Below, piece by piece: positions 18,101-26,084 of a DNA stretch of 32,547 nt (position 1 is the first letter of the stretch; each line of letters starts with the position of its first letter). The notes under the pieces were generated by a model. That model was not told where the DNA came from, did no database searches, and saw only the letters and a list, made by a program, of their open reading frames with translations. Location of the stretch: positions 1-32,547 of the forward strand of contig MTCR01000155.1 in NCBI GenBank assembly GCA_002212725.1, written 5' to 3'. Position numbers and translations under genes: made by a program. The DNA comes from Sphingobacteriales bacterium TSM_CSM (GTDB taxonomy: Bacteria > Bacteroidota > Bacteroidia > Chitinophagales > UBA2359).

Positions 18101-19290
18101 GTAAACGGGGTACCGGTTAAGGTTGTGCCATTTGCATTGGCCCAGGTAAAGGTTAAAGCCCCGGTAGTATTGCTGCCCGTGTTGTTTACCCAGGCACATA
18201 CATTAAATGTATTGCAACTCACCTGCTCAACGGAATGTTGCAACGTAAGCGCAGTTGGTGAAACCGAAAAAGTCTGGCTTGCGGAGCATCCCGCTGAATT
18301 GGTTACTACTACCGAATAAACTCCGGATTGCAGGTTTGACAGGCAGGCAGGGTTAGTGCCGGCCGGCGGCGTAATGGAGGTTCCGTTTTGGGTAAACCAT
18401 TGGTAAGTATAGGGCCCGCCCAAAGTGGGTGTTTGTACGCAGGCGGTACCCAACCCGCAGTTGGGATATGTTACACTTACATTTAGCCCAAGCGAAAAGC
18501 CTGTAAGGGTAACAGTTTGTTGATACGAGCAACCGGCGGCATCGGTAATGTTCAGGGTATAAGAACCGGCAGCAAGATTGTTAAAACAAAAATCGGGATT
18601 TGCGGCAACTGGGTTAACAGTTACCGATGGCTGACCGGTTAATGTAACGGTATATGGCGCAGTTCCGCCCGAAATATCGCCGCAAACAACCCCATTGCTG
18701 TTGCCACAGGCCGGCTGTTGTACAGTTAGCTGTGCGGCTATTCCACCACCGGCAGGGTTGGCCGAACCCGGAACATACACTGTAACCGGAATAACACAAC
18801 CATTGGCATTGGACATGCTTACAAAATAAAAGCCCTGCACCAGATTGTTGATGCAAAAAGTAGCTGTTCCGGCAGTATTGCTGCCGCCGGTACCGGTGCC
18901 GCTTGTGCCGCCCCCTTGCCACGTATAGCTCATTGGCCCTACAACAGCGCCGGTAATACCGGAAACCGTAAAACAAACAGCGCCGTTAGCCCCGTTGCAG
19001 TAAGCCGGCGTAACATTTGCCATTACCGAAACCCCGCAAGTATTACAAGCATTGGGCGACCATTGGGTAACGCCGCCAAAATATTGTGCTTCGCATGAAT
19101 TGACATAGGTAATGCCATTGCAGCCGCACACAGGCGCATAAACCGCCGGACACCCCGAATTAATGTTAATTTGCGCTGCATTGATGCAAGAAGTTGTTTG
19201 TGCCATTATTCTGCCACCCATGCACACCGCAAAGACGAGCAGCAAAATATGCATCACCCGGACTTTAAACAAGTAAATTTTTGTTTCCAT
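15154..19290 (-). CDS. Kazal-domain, SprB-repeat T9SS surface protein
   Basis: The 1378-residue protein starts with a signal peptide (HILLLVFAVCMGG, cleavage probably after IMAQ near residue 31). A Kazal-type inhibitor-like domain follows (about 47-82, with CPAVYAPVCGCNGITYVNSC). Then come about 14 tandem SprB-type repeats of roughly 75-105 residues (pattern VCGDISGGTAPYTV, then LAAGSYTLNITDAAGC). Most repeats carry paired cysteines, suggesting disulfide-stabilised beta-sandwiches. The last ~75 residues form a T9SS type A sorting domain (MKVFPNPAQSSALVYV, GLYMLVLQSVNG). It is probably exported and displayed on the surface. SprB itself is the gliding adhesin of Flavobacterium, but SprB repeats also occur in non-gliding adhesins, so adhesion is the safer inference. 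The Kazal domain might inhibit a protease or simply be a stable cap. Confidence 0.9.
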   Translation of the reverse strand: METKIYLFKVRVMHILLLVFAVCMGGRIMAQTTSCINAAQININSGCPAVYAPVCGCNGITYVNSCEAQYFGGVTQWSPNACNTCGVSVMANVTPAYCNGANGAVCFTVSGITGAVVGPMSYTWQGGGTSGTGTGGSNTAGTATFCINNLVQGFYFVSMSNANGCVIPVTVYVPGSANPAGGGIAAQLTVQQPACGNSNGVVCGDISGGTAPYTVTLTGQPSVTVNPVAANPDFCFNNLAAGSYTLNITDAAGCSYQQTVTLTGFSLGLNVSVTYPNCGLGTACVQTPTLGGPYTYQWFTQNGTSITPPAGTNPACLSNLQSGVYSVVVTNSAGCSASQTFSVSPTALTLQHSVEQVSCNTFNVCAWVNNTGSNTTGALTFTWANANGTTLTGTPFTGNNSVGSCLNNVGPGTYTVTVTNTAGCAATQTITVQGATTVPDISVNINASACGGSISGCLSASGGAPPYNWFFFSGCMPAYPNSISAITLPPLPNLFTPPPTVPPIDLNTLVCAQNLAPGAYTVAVQDASGCFDVVCVSVPSLQGLAVNISVTPPVCGSTNGVVCGDITGGTPPYTINWSGSQPVGGGTVSGNFDFCIQNVPGGSYSVTITDAAGCSIAQTVAVNSAGSNTNLTATVTNVSCYGGNNGAINLNIANTTGAFCSVLWTGPGGFNATTEDIGNLTAGTYTALVTCGNCTSNATFTVGQPPQLNIAVQAWQPSCSNIGSVVSACASVSGGTPPYSVAWFTANGAPAGTSATPNNCITGLAAGSYFAVVTDSHNCTASATFTVQQAPASMSVQVNLNQTACTGAVTACATVSGGVAPFTYSWFSTWATTPVSLPSNSLQTGCINLNASGNYTVVVTGANGCTASATFTVNAGNTLDVNVLLTQPACGGNVTACATATGGQAPYTYAWFTANGTAIPPAATTGSCVNNLSSGIYTVVVTAANGCTASETFTVNAVAPISVVIQNANSAGLICASASGGTPPYQFAWYNPAGAAIPYTGLVTSCLQTANLTPGSYSVQVTDANGCVVSATITIGLPPVNTGPLTVVVNAANASCNQPNGSVQAVATGGTSPYSWLWSNGATTSAITGLLPGVYSVTVTDAVGQQATQNATVGNLANNLVLNLTATNVGFTPATSLYNVIQYQATPTGGTAPYTYAWTTTGLAFVYYNNSGGLSIFTIGNAGFSITVTDANGCQAVAGITGTGTNSLQIISYAVIPATGGGINDGGIDITVSGGTGPYTYLWSNGATTQDINGLSPGWYMVLVTDANGNSVAGWYWVGSSAADTGGAKPEEELLQPEMKVFPNPAQSSALVYVRNLHESTADLLVYDLTGRLVGTYSVQQTNGFVVIDTGNFANGLYMLVLQSVNGNRVVAKLNVVK

Positions 19291-19659
19291 ATAGCATTTG
19301 CTTTAGATATCAGCGAAATACAGGCAGTACTTAAAACTTGCATAGACAGATGCAAGCAATGAATGCCTTATTCAGGCTTAAATATACACAATAAAATGCG
19401 GTTTCTTTCCTTTCAACTTAGTAAAATTGAAAAATTTTACATGAAAAGGGGTCGGCAATACTAAACCTTAGTTTATGTACCCTGAAAATTGGGGGTAAAA
19501 TGGGCTTACCAACCTGAAACAGCCGAAATTTGGTACTTATTCAGGTTGTGCCTTGGGGGCGATGTTCTTCACTGAACTCCTTTCATTTACCGCATAGAAG
19601 GCAAAGTTTTGCGCAAAGTTCTGCAAAGTTTTTTTGCTCTTTGGTGAATGCTTCAAAGT
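19291..19659. other. Gene-free region between adhesin and ung
   Basis: No convincing gene is present. The region holds the inverted repeat at 19337-19356 and three closely spaced copies of GCAAAGTT at 19601, 19613 and 19623, with a fourth one-mismatch copy (TCAAAGTT) at 19653 overlapping the ung stop. The plus-strand frame at 19530-19805 is a shadow of ung. Confidence 0.6.
19337..19356. promoter_or_regulatory. Inverted repeat upstream of the SprB-repeat gene
   Basis: CTTGCAT at 19337-19343 and ATGCAAG at 19350-19356 form a perfect 7-bp inverted repeat around six bases, 47 bases before the ATG of the adhesin gene. It could be an operator or a 5' leader hairpin. No TAnnTTTG box was found on the minus strand in this region. 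Confidence 0.35.
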
Positions 19660-20355
19660 TTACAACTGCCAGTCAACAGGAGTTAAACCTTGTTTTGCAA
19701 GCAGGTTATTGGCCTGCGAAAAATGCCGGCACCCGAAAAAATACCGCTCCGATAATGGCGAAGGGTGTCCGGCCTGCAATAAATAGTGTCGCTCTGTGTC
19801 TATGAGTTTAGCCTTTGATTTGGCAAATGCCCCCCAAAGCATAAAAACCAGCCCGTTTCGTTTTTCGGATAATTTACCGATAACGGCATCGGTAAACTGC
19901 TGCCACCCTATTTTGTGGTGCGAAGCTGCCTCGTTTGCCCTGACGGTCAGCATGGCATTGAGCAAAAAAACGCCTTGTCCGGCCCATTTTTCGAGGTTAC
20001 CCGATTGGGGAATATCTATGCCTATATCGGCTTTCAGTTCTTTGAAAATATTTTTCAATGAAGGCGGCGGCTCTACACCATCGGGCACCGAAAAACACAA
20101 ACCATGTGCCTGACCGGGTCCGTGATACGGATCTTGCCCTAAAATTACCACTTTCACTTTATCAAAAGGTGTTTTGTTAAAAGCATTGAAAATAAGGGGG
20201 CCGGGAGGGTAAACGGTAATACCCTGCTGCTTTTCGAGCAATAAATGTTGCTTTATGCCCGCAAAATACGGTTGCTGAAATTCGTCTTTTAATACTTCCA
20301 ACCAACTGGCGTCAATTTGCGGGTTTATTTTGGTTTGTTCGGCAGGTGGTAACAT
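19660..20355 (-). CDS. ung: Uracil-DNA glycosylase (family 1)
   Basis: Ung removes uracil from DNA, the first step of base excision repair. The 231-residue protein is complete. Motif A is GQDPYHG (residues 73-79) with catalytic Asp75, and the leucine-loop motif B is HPSPLS with His197. The intervening VFLLNAMLTVRANEAASH (about 129-146) and the VFMLWGAFAKSKAKLI stretch are also conserved. The gene stands alone, divergent from the tRNA-Arg gene. Confidence 0.97.
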   Translation of the reverse strand: MLPPAEQTKINPQIDASWLEVLKDEFQQPYFAGIKQHLLLEKQQGITVYPPGPLIFNAFNKTPFDKVKVVILGQDPYHGPGQAHGLCFSVPDGVEPPPSLKNIFKELKADIGIDIPQSGNLEKWAGQGVFLLNAMLTVRANEAASHHKIGWQQFTDAVIGKLSEKRNGLVFMLWGAFAKSKAKLIDTERHYLLQAGHPSPLSERYFFGCRHFSQANNLLAKQGLTPVDWQL

Positions 20356-20490
20356 GTTTGCTGCAAATTTGGTGAATAAGCCGCCGCTAAATTACAACAC
20401 TATAACCGGTTTTTACCCATCACAGAAAATTTACTTAGCCCAACTGAACTTTTTGACCGCCCTTTGCCTTACAAATACAGAAAATTGGCG

Positions 20491-20498
20491 TACTTTTG
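20491..20498 (+). promoter_or_regulatory. -7 promoter box of tRNA-Arg
   Basis: TACTTTTG matches TAnnTTTG and ends 14 bases before the mature tRNA 5' end, giving a very short leader, as usual for a single tRNA gene. Confidence 0.6.
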
Positions 20499-20512
20499 CG
20501 CCTTGAAAAGGC

Positions 20513-20585
20513 GGTCCCGTAGCTCAGTGGATAGAGCAACTGCCTTCTAAGCAGTAGGCCATTGGTTCGAGTCCAATCGGGATCA
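20513..20585 (+). tRNA. tRNA-Arg (anticodon TCT)
   Basis: The 73-base sequence folds as a full cloverleaf: acceptor GGTCCCG/CGGGATC, D arm GCTC/GAGC, anticodon stem ACTGC/GCAGT with loop CTTCTAA, five-base variable loop and T arm ATTGG/CCAAT with TTCGAGT. Anticodon TCT reads AGA and AGG. The CCA end is not encoded and must be added after transcription. Confidence 0.97.
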
Positions 20586-20592
20586 CCCTTCC

Positions 20593-20629
20593 AACACAAA
20601 ACCCCTTGAAAATCAAGGGGTTTTGTGTT
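20593..20629 (+). terminator. Terminator of tRNA-Arg
   Basis: A 17-bp perfect stem (20593-20609 with 20613-20629, core AAAACCCCTTGA/TCAAGGGGTTTT) with a three-base loop begins 8 bases after the tRNA. The T-rich right arm can serve as the tail. Its near-symmetry could let it act in both directions. Confidence 0.85.
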
Positions 20630-20709
20630 ATGTATTATTTAAATGGGCTGTTCCGTCGGCAAAAACCATCTTTTTTGCCTTATTTAGACACAAAGCCGCA
20701 ATTATCTGC

Positions 20710-20717
20710 TACATTTG
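20710..20717 (+). promoter_or_regulatory. -7 promoter box of the DUF4153 gene
   Basis: TACATTTG matches TAnnTTTG, 43 bases before the ATG at 20761. Confidence 0.5.
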
Positions 20718-20760
20718 AAGTTGCAAAACTCATTTACCACACCTCCAAAATGTAACTTAT

Positions 20761-22638
20761 ATGCGTTTGCCTTCTTTTACCTATGTTCTGAGCGAACTAA
20801 AGGAAATTGTATCCCGTTTTCCGGTGCTGTGTCTTACCACGTTGGTTGGTACTGCAACCGCTTATTATATGATAGGCAACTATCATGTAGAGAATGATGC
20901 GCCCTGGGTTAATTTGGTTATGACCTGCCTGCTTGGTGTTCCGTTTCTGCTTACAATGGCTTTGTTTGCCGAACAAAAAGACGCATCGGTAGCCTCCGGC
21001 GAAGGACCGGCTTTTTCTGCATATAGTTTTGGAGCACAACTTGCCGGACTTGCACTGCTGGTTCTTTATTACTTTATGCTGCCCGATGACTGGAACGACT
21101 CGCCCCTGTATTTCCTGCTTCAGTTTGCACTGTTTGAAACTGCCGCACACTTTGGTGTAGCCATTGCACCGTTTGTAGCCAAAGGAAATACCAACCAGTT
21201 TTGGCAGTATAACCAAACTTTGTTCATACGGTTTTTAACCGCTGCCTTGTTTTCGGGTGTGTTGTACCTGGGTTTGGCGCTGGCGTTGGTTTCTATTGAC
21301 AACCTGTTTAATATCTCCATACCCGACCGTTGGTACGGACAGTTGTTTGTGGTATTGGCAGGCATTTTCAATACTATGTTTTTCCTTTCGGGTGTGCCTT
21401 TGCCCAACATGACGGTGCGCAATGCCGACGAACCTTATCCGCGTGGGCTTAAAATTTTTACCCAATATGTACTGTTGCCGCTGGTTGCCATTTACCTGCT
21501 CATTTTATACAGCTACATGGGAAAAATTGTTTTGGAGGCGCGCTTGCCAAAAGGTTGGGTGTCGTATTTAATTTTGGGCTTTTCGGTGGCAGGTATTTTG
21601 TCGCAACTGTTGGTGTATCCCATACGCAATCAAACAGAAAATGCCTGGGTGCGCACTTTTTCCAGATGGTTTTACTTTCTGCTGGTTCCGCTGCTGGTTT
21701 TGCTGTATGTGGCAGCCTTGCGACGGGTTTTAGATTATGGCATTACCGAACTTCGCTACCTGCTGCTGCTACTAACCTTCTGGCTTACGGGAATAACGGC
21801 ATACTTTATTTTTTCTAAGGTTAAAAACATTAAAGTATTGCCGCTTACTTTGTGTGTGCTGGCTTTTCTCAGCGCATTCGGGCCTTGGGGAGCTTCGGGT
21901 GTTTCGCGCCTGAGTCAGCAACAACGGCTTAAAAAAGTGCTAATGGAAAATAACCTTCTCAATGCTACAGGTAAAGTACAGGCTGCTGCCGATAAAAAAC
22001 CCGACCAGGCTGCCCGCGATAAAATTGCCTCATCGGTTGATTACCTGTACCGCACGCATGGACTTGGCTCGCTGCAACCGCTTTTTGAGCAAGACCTTCA
22101 GGCATTAATTGATAAAGATACCACCAATACCACCTACGCACCCGCTTTAGTGCAGCAGTTAATGGGCATTGACGCAGGGTATTACGGCACGCCAACCGGC
22201 AGCGGTTTTAACTATTATGCCGTTGCCTACGATGCCATACCGGTATCGGGGTTTGATGTGTTAATTAACAACGTATCATCTGATTTTTACAGCTATGTCG
22301 AATCGGAACAGGAAAGCGATGTTGCCATTAAAGAAGTGGCACATAAAGGCAAAACGTATCAGGTGGCGTTTAACCGCAACCGCCATACATTGCTGTTGCA
22401 GGAAAACGGAAAAACTGCACTGTGGACCGTTAACATTGACTCTTTTGCCCGGGTAGTTTACAGCAAACATGGGGTAAATGTAACCGATTTACCCCCGGCC
22501 GATATGCAACTTACCCAAACAACCGGTAATGGGCTGATGGTATCTTTGCTGATGAACAGCATGAGTGGGGTAAAATCTGATAGCGGACTTGTGGTAAACT
22601 ACATGAGTGGGCAAATGTTACTTAAATTTCCCGATTAA
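20761..22638 (+). CDS. DUF4153-family polytopic membrane protein
   Basis: The 625-residue protein has about 11-12 hydrophobic segments over residues 15-385, then a soluble C-terminal part of about 240 residues. The membrane part carries features I associate with DUF4153: an opening stretch FPVLCLTTLVGTATAYYMI, a central SGVPLPNMTV loop, and FTQYVLLPLVAIYLLILYSY followed by GKIVLEARLPKGWVSYL. Function of the family is unknown. The C-terminal half (YRTHGLGSLQPLFEQDLQAL, then a beta-rich end) has no motif I can name and probably lies outside the membrane. A -7 box precedes it. It does not form an obvious operon with hscA, because a terminator lies at 22800. Confidence 0.82.
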   Translation: MRLPSFTYVLSELKEIVSRFPVLCLTTLVGTATAYYMIGNYHVENDAPWVNLVMTCLLGVPFLLTMALFAEQKDASVASGEGPAFSAYSFGAQLAGLALLVLYYFMLPDDWNDSPLYFLLQFALFETAAHFGVAIAPFVAKGNTNQFWQYNQTLFIRFLTAALFSGVLYLGLALALVSIDNLFNISIPDRWYGQLFVVLAGIFNTMFFLSGVPLPNMTVRNADEPYPRGLKIFTQYVLLPLVAIYLLILYSYMGKIVLEARLPKGWVSYLILGFSVAGILSQLLVYPIRNQTENAWVRTFSRWFYFLLVPLLVLLYVAALRRVLDYGITELRYLLLLLTFWLTGITAYFIFSKVKNIKVLPLTLCVLAFLSAFGPWGASGVSRLSQQQRLKKVLMENNLLNATGKVQAAADKKPDQAARDKIASSVDYLYRTHGLGSLQPLFEQDLQALIDKDTTNTTYAPALVQQLMGIDAGYYGTPTGSGFNYYAVAYDAIPVSGFDVLINNVSSDFYSYVESEQESDVAIKEVAHKGKTYQVAFNRNRHTLLLQENGKTALWTVNIDSFARVVYSKHGVNVTDLPPADMQLTQTTGNGLMVSLLMNSMSGVKSDSGLVVNYMSGQMLLKFPD

Positions 22639-22949
22639 GCGGCTTAATAAGCTGTTTTTCAATTGGTAAAGCATTATATAACAGCAAATATAGCTTATGT
22701 AATTTTACCGCTCGTCCGTAAATGGCGCAATGCGTTTAGCAAAGCCTGCATGGTTAGCCTGGGTATGACGGTTAATAAAATGCCAATAAAAAATGCTGCC
22801 CCGGCATGTTGCCGGGCTTTTTATAAAAGTAACCGGCTTGCAGTTTACCGGCATCGGGTAAAACAAATGCCCGCAGGCAATTGTTAGGTAAAGTACAATT
22901 TCGGGCTAAACATCCATCAAAATAAATACACAAAATTCACTATTCCATA
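22639..22949. other. Gene-free region between DUF4153 gene and hscA
   Basis: I see no convincing gene in this 311-base stretch. It contains the terminator at 22800-22821 about 160 bases past the upstream stop. A 74-codon plus frame (22663-22887) reads through that terminator, has no recognisable product and is Lys/Arg/Cys-rich at random-looking positions, so it is not called. Confidence 0.6.
22800..22821 (+). terminator. Intrinsic terminator upstream of hscA
   Basis: CCCGGCA (22800-22806) pairs with TGCCGGG (22810-22816) around the loop TGT, followed by CTTTTT. It would end transcription from the DUF4153 gene and isolate hscA. Confidence 0.8.
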
Positions 22950-24827
22950 ATGCCGTTAATCTCAATTGACATAAAATCGGGTACACTTGCCCAAACGGAA
23001 AACAGCACCGTTAAAGAAGTTATTGTTGGAATTGACCTTGGAACCACCAACAGCTTAGTAGCCTATATTAACAACCAAACACAGGAGGCGGTAGCCCTGA
23101 AAGATGCCGGCGGAAGCAATAAACTGGTTCCGTCTGTTATACATTTTACCCCCGATGGCGGTATTTTGGTAGGAAACGAAGCCAAAAAAATGCTGATAGA
23201 ACAGCCACAAAATACCATTTACTCGGTAAAACGGCTCATGGGCAAATCTTATACCGATGTGCAGCAATATGCGGGTTTTTTCGGGTACAAAATTATAGAC
23301 GATGATACCGAAAGTTTGGTGAAAATAAAGGTCAACAACCGTTTTTACACGCCTATAGAACTTTCGGCGCTAATTTTAAAAGCGTTGAAACAACGCGCCG
23401 AACAGGCTTTGCAACAAACCGTTACTAAGGCAGTGATTACCGTGCCCGCCTATTTTAACGATGCGCAACGGCAAGCTACCCGCGATGCCGGAAAACTTGC
23501 AGGGTTAGATGTTTTGCGCATTGTGAACGAACCCACCGCCGCCAGCCTTGCCTATGGCATAGGGCTTAACCCCGATGATGGCCGCACAATTGCTGTTTAT
23601 GACCTGGGTGGCGGCACTTTTGACATATCGGTACTGCGTATTGAAAACGGCGTGTTTGAGGTTTTATCAACCAACGGCGATACATTTCTGGGCGGCGATG
23701 ATTTTGACCGCACCATTATCAACTACTGGCTGGAAATGAACGGGTTAACCCCCGATGCCCTGCACAACAATAAAAGCATGGGACAACAACTGCGCCTGCT
23801 GGCCGAAGAAGCCAAAATGGCACTGAGTACCGCTCAAAACTGGCAGGGCATGGCCGGCAACCTGCCTTGCAGTCTTACCCGCACGCAGTTTGAAACCCTT
23901 ATTGAACCTATTGTACAACGCACCATTACCTGCTGCCGGCAAGCACTTGCCGATGCCAAACTTACCCCCGCACAAATTGATGAAGTAGTGCTGGTAGGCG
24001 GCTCTACCAGAGTGCCAATGGTTAAAAAAGCCGTGGAACAGTTTTTTAACCGCCGCCCGCACGACGAATTAAACCCCGATGAAGTGGTGGCATTGGGTGC
24101 AGCCGTACAAGCCGATATTTTGGCCGGCAATAATAAAGATATGCTGCTGTTGGATGTTACTCCCCTGTCTTTGGGCATTGAAACCATGGGCGGACTGATG
24201 GATGTAATTATTGCCCGAAACACCAAAATACCCGCCAAAGCCGGCCGCCAATACACTACGCATGTTGACGGGCAAAGTGATATGCGGATTTCGGTTTACC
24301 AGGGGGAGCGCGATTTGGTGAAAGACAACCGCAAATTAGGCGAGTTTTCGCTGAAAGGTATTCCGGCTATGCCGGCCGGGTTGCCCAAAGTGGAAATTGC
24401 CTTTATTATTGATGCCGATGGCATTTTGCGCGTAAGGGCAAAAGAACTGCGGTCGGGTGTAGAGCAAAGCATTGAGGTAACACCGCAATACGGCCTTACA
24501 GAAGAAGAAATGGCAAAAATGCTCCTCGAATCCATTCAACATGCCGAAGCAGACCGGCAGGTGCGCGCCTTGCAGGAAGCCATAAATGAAGCCGAAAACT
24601 TAACGGCCACTGCCGAAAAATTTGTAACCCAAAATACCGCAATGCTCACCCCCGAAGAAATTGACCAAACCTTGCTTTTGGTGCAAGACCTTCGCAGCGT
24701 GCTGCAATCGGGTAATAAAGACCTTATCCACCAGCGCATTGAAACTCTTAATAACTTTACCCGCCCGTTTGCCGAAAGAGTTATGGATGTTGCCATAGCC
24801 AAAGCTATGAGGGGAACAAAAATTTAA
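22950..24827 (+). CDS. hscA: Fe-S cluster assembly chaperone HscA (Hsp70 family)
   Basis: HscA is the specialised Hsp70 that, with HscB, helps release Fe-S clusters from the IscU scaffold. The protein is 625 residues, shorter than a typical DnaK. It has the N-terminal extension of ~25 residues before [13 protein letters not shown] that marks HscA. Further HscA-like features are [34 protein letters not shown]-type [31 protein letters not shown] and a substrate-binding domain ending [20 protein letters not shown]. The usual DnaK C-terminal Gly-rich tail is absent. IscU, HscB or ferredoxin genes are not beside it here, so its partners must be elsewhere. A standard DnaK is the alternative, but the features above favour HscA. 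Confidence 0.9.
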   Translation: MPLISIDIKSGTLAQTENSTVKEVIVGIDLGTTNSLVAYINNQTQEAVALKDAGGSNKLVPSVIHFTPDGGILVGNEAKKMLIEQPQNTIYSVKRLMGKSYTDVQQYAGFFGYKIIDDDTESLVKIKVNNRFYTPIELSALILKALKQRAEQALQQTVTKAVITVPAYFNDAQRQATRDAGKLAGLDVLRIVNEPTAASLAYGIGLNPDDGRTIAVYDLGGGTFDISVLRIENGVFEVLSTNGDTFLGGDDFDRTIINYWLEMNGLTPDALHNNKSMGQQLRLLAEEAKMALSTAQNWQGMAGNLPCSLTRTQFETLIEPIVQRTITCCRQALADAKLTPAQIDEVVLVGGSTRVPMVKKAVEQFFNRRPHDELNPDEVVALGAAVQADILAGNNKDMLLLDVTPLSLGIETMGGLMDVIIARNTKIPAKAGRQYTTHVDGQSDMRISVYQGERDLVKDNRKLGEFSLKGIPAMPAGLPKVEIAFIIDADGILRVRAKELRSGVEQSIEVTPQYGLTEEEMAKMLLESIQHAEADRQVRALQEAINEAENLTATAEKFVTQNTAMLTPEEIDQTLLLVQDLRSVLQSGNKDLIHQRIETLNNFTRPFAERVMDVAIAKAMRGTKI

Positions 24828-24868
24828 TAAATGTTACAATCATCGGGATAAATTTTGTGAAATCGGGT

Positions 24869-24876
24869 TATCTTTG
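24869..24876 (+). promoter_or_regulatory. -7 promoter box of the paired lipoprotein genes
   Basis: TATCTTTG matches TAnnTTTG, 40 bases before the ATG at 24917. The second lipoprotein gene follows 14 bases after the first and has no box of its own, so both are probably read from here. Confidence 0.6.
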
Positions 24877-24916
24877 TTTGAGCACTAATGTTGAACAGAT
24901 AAGGGTTTAAATACAA

Positions 24917-25462
24917 ATGAAAAAAATTGTTGTCATTGTGTCAATTTTTACCGTTCTGGCATCTTTACCTCCCGCAGGATGCCGCTGTTCAGATTATGAA
25001 GTCGAATCGTTTAACGTTTTCATAGGAACAGGCTATCCGGAAGATACCATTTTATTGCCAACAGATACAGTATGGCTGGTGCTCGATATGAACTGGCATC
25101 CTATTTCCGAAATTTACCAAAATACAACCAATCCATTTTTAAGCAGTGCACATGCCTTTTGCAGTTCTACCGATATAGGAATTGGAATAAAAGACATTAA
25201 AATAACCAGCAATAAAAACTTTAATGATGTTGCAGCAGGAAGTTCATTGGAGGAAAAATTAATTTGCCCCGAAACTGACGGCACATACATTGACGATTGT
25301 ATTAGAGCCTACTTGCATGAAGGATTATCAACCCTCGGAGGCGTGTTATTCATGTTTAAAGAAGCGCCCTCGGAACCCGAACATATTTTTACTGTAAGAC
25401 TTACAACAGATAATGATGAACTTCTGTATGCTACTTCCGATACTGTTGTTTGGGCTAACTAA
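24917..25462 (+). CDS. Hypothetical lipoprotein, first of a tandem pair
   Basis: The 181-residue product has a lipoprotein signal ending in lipobox PPAGC, with the lipidated Cys at residue 22 followed by a second Cys (RCSD). The rest is beta-rich. It shares with the next gene the motif IGIGIKDIKITSNKNFNDVA, a YIDDC segment (Cys about 125), the FCSS cysteine and a TSDTVVW end. The paired cysteines suggest disulfides. The same length and motif order show that the two genes are paralogues from a tandem duplication. It may belong to a Bacteroidota lipoprotein family such as DUF5034, but I am not sure. Function unknown. It is more AT-rich than hscA. Confidence 0.75.
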   Translation: MKKIVVIVSIFTVLASLPPAGCRCSDYEVESFNVFIGTGYPEDTILLPTDTVWLVLDMNWHPISEIYQNTTNPFLSSAHAFCSSTDIGIGIKDIKITSNKNFNDVAAGSSLEEKLICPETDGTYIDDCIRAYLHEGLSTLGGVLFMFKEAPSEPEHIFTVRLTTDNDELLYATSDTVVWAN

Positions 25463-25476
25463 TAAAGTTATCACAA

Positions 25477-26022
25477 ATGGTTAATAAAGTTCTATTTGTT
25501 CTTTTGGGAACTACTTTGGCAGGCGTTTTATTTCCTGTGGGGTGTATTTGCCCCAAAAGCGAGTTAAATTCTTTTGAAATTTATATCGGCACCCTGAGCG
25601 GAAACACTGTTTTTTCCTATACCGATAGTGTTCACATTACCCTATATCTGAATTGGGATAGAATTTATGCCAACAACCAATTGCCAACATCTAACCTCTT
25701 TACCCAAAATGCTTATGCCTTCAGTTGTGCAGATGAAATTGGAACGGGTATTAAAGATATAAAAATTACCTGCAACAAAGAGTTTCTGGACATTGCTCCA
25801 GGTAATTCAATAGAACAAAAATTGTCCTGTTTCAATGGTGAACTATATATTGACGATTGTGTAAGAACTGAATTGGCACATGGAAATGAAGCTGTGTCTG
25901 GCTTAGCTTTTTTGTTTACCTACACACCAGACCCATCGGATTATGTTTTTGATATTCGCCTGACAGATGATGCTGACAATATGTTTTTTGCTTCGTCAGA
26001 TACTGTTACTTGGGAATATTGA
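25477..26022 (+). CDS. Hypothetical lipoprotein, second of a tandem pair
   Basis: This 181-residue paralogue of the preceding gene has its own lipoprotein signal (lipobox FPVGC, Cys23) and keeps the core IGTGIKDIKITCNKEFLDIA, the YIDDCVR segment and the TSDTV/SSDTVTW-type end. It has one extra cysteine in the core (ITCNKEF) where the first copy has Ser. The sequences have diverged widely outside these motifs, so the duplication is not recent. It starts 14 bases after the first copy and is probably co-transcribed with it. Membrane-anchored; partner and role unknown. Confidence 0.75.
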   Translation: MVNKVLFVLLGTTLAGVLFPVGCICPKSELNSFEIYIGTLSGNTVFSYTDSVHITLYLNWDRIYANNQLPTSNLFTQNAYAFSCADEIGTGIKDIKITCNKEFLDIAPGNSIEQKLSCFNGELYIDDCVRTELAHGNEAVSGLAFLFTYTPDPSDYVFDIRLTDDADNMFFASSDTVTWEY

Positions 26023-26045
26023 ATGGGTTATTACAGAGCTTTACC

Positions 26046-26053
26046 TATCTTTG
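26046..26053 (+). promoter_or_regulatory. -7 promoter box of the Uma2 gene
   Basis: TATCTTTG matches TAnnTTTG, 31 bases before the ATG at 26085 and 23 bases after the upstream stop codon. Confidence 0.6.
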
Positions 26054-26084
26054 ATTTTTACTTTGTTTAAGAAAATCTTACATT

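Noticed and set aside
15154..19290. Plus-strand open frames across the adhesin gene (for example 15337-15921)
   Set aside because: They are shadows of a repetitive, GC-balanced coding sequence on the other strand and encode Cys/Arg-rich peptides without recognisable domains.
22663..22887. 74-codon plus-strand open frame between the DUF4153 gene and hscA
   Set aside because: It reads through a clear intrinsic terminator, has no promoter box, and encodes a composition-random, unrecognisable peptide.
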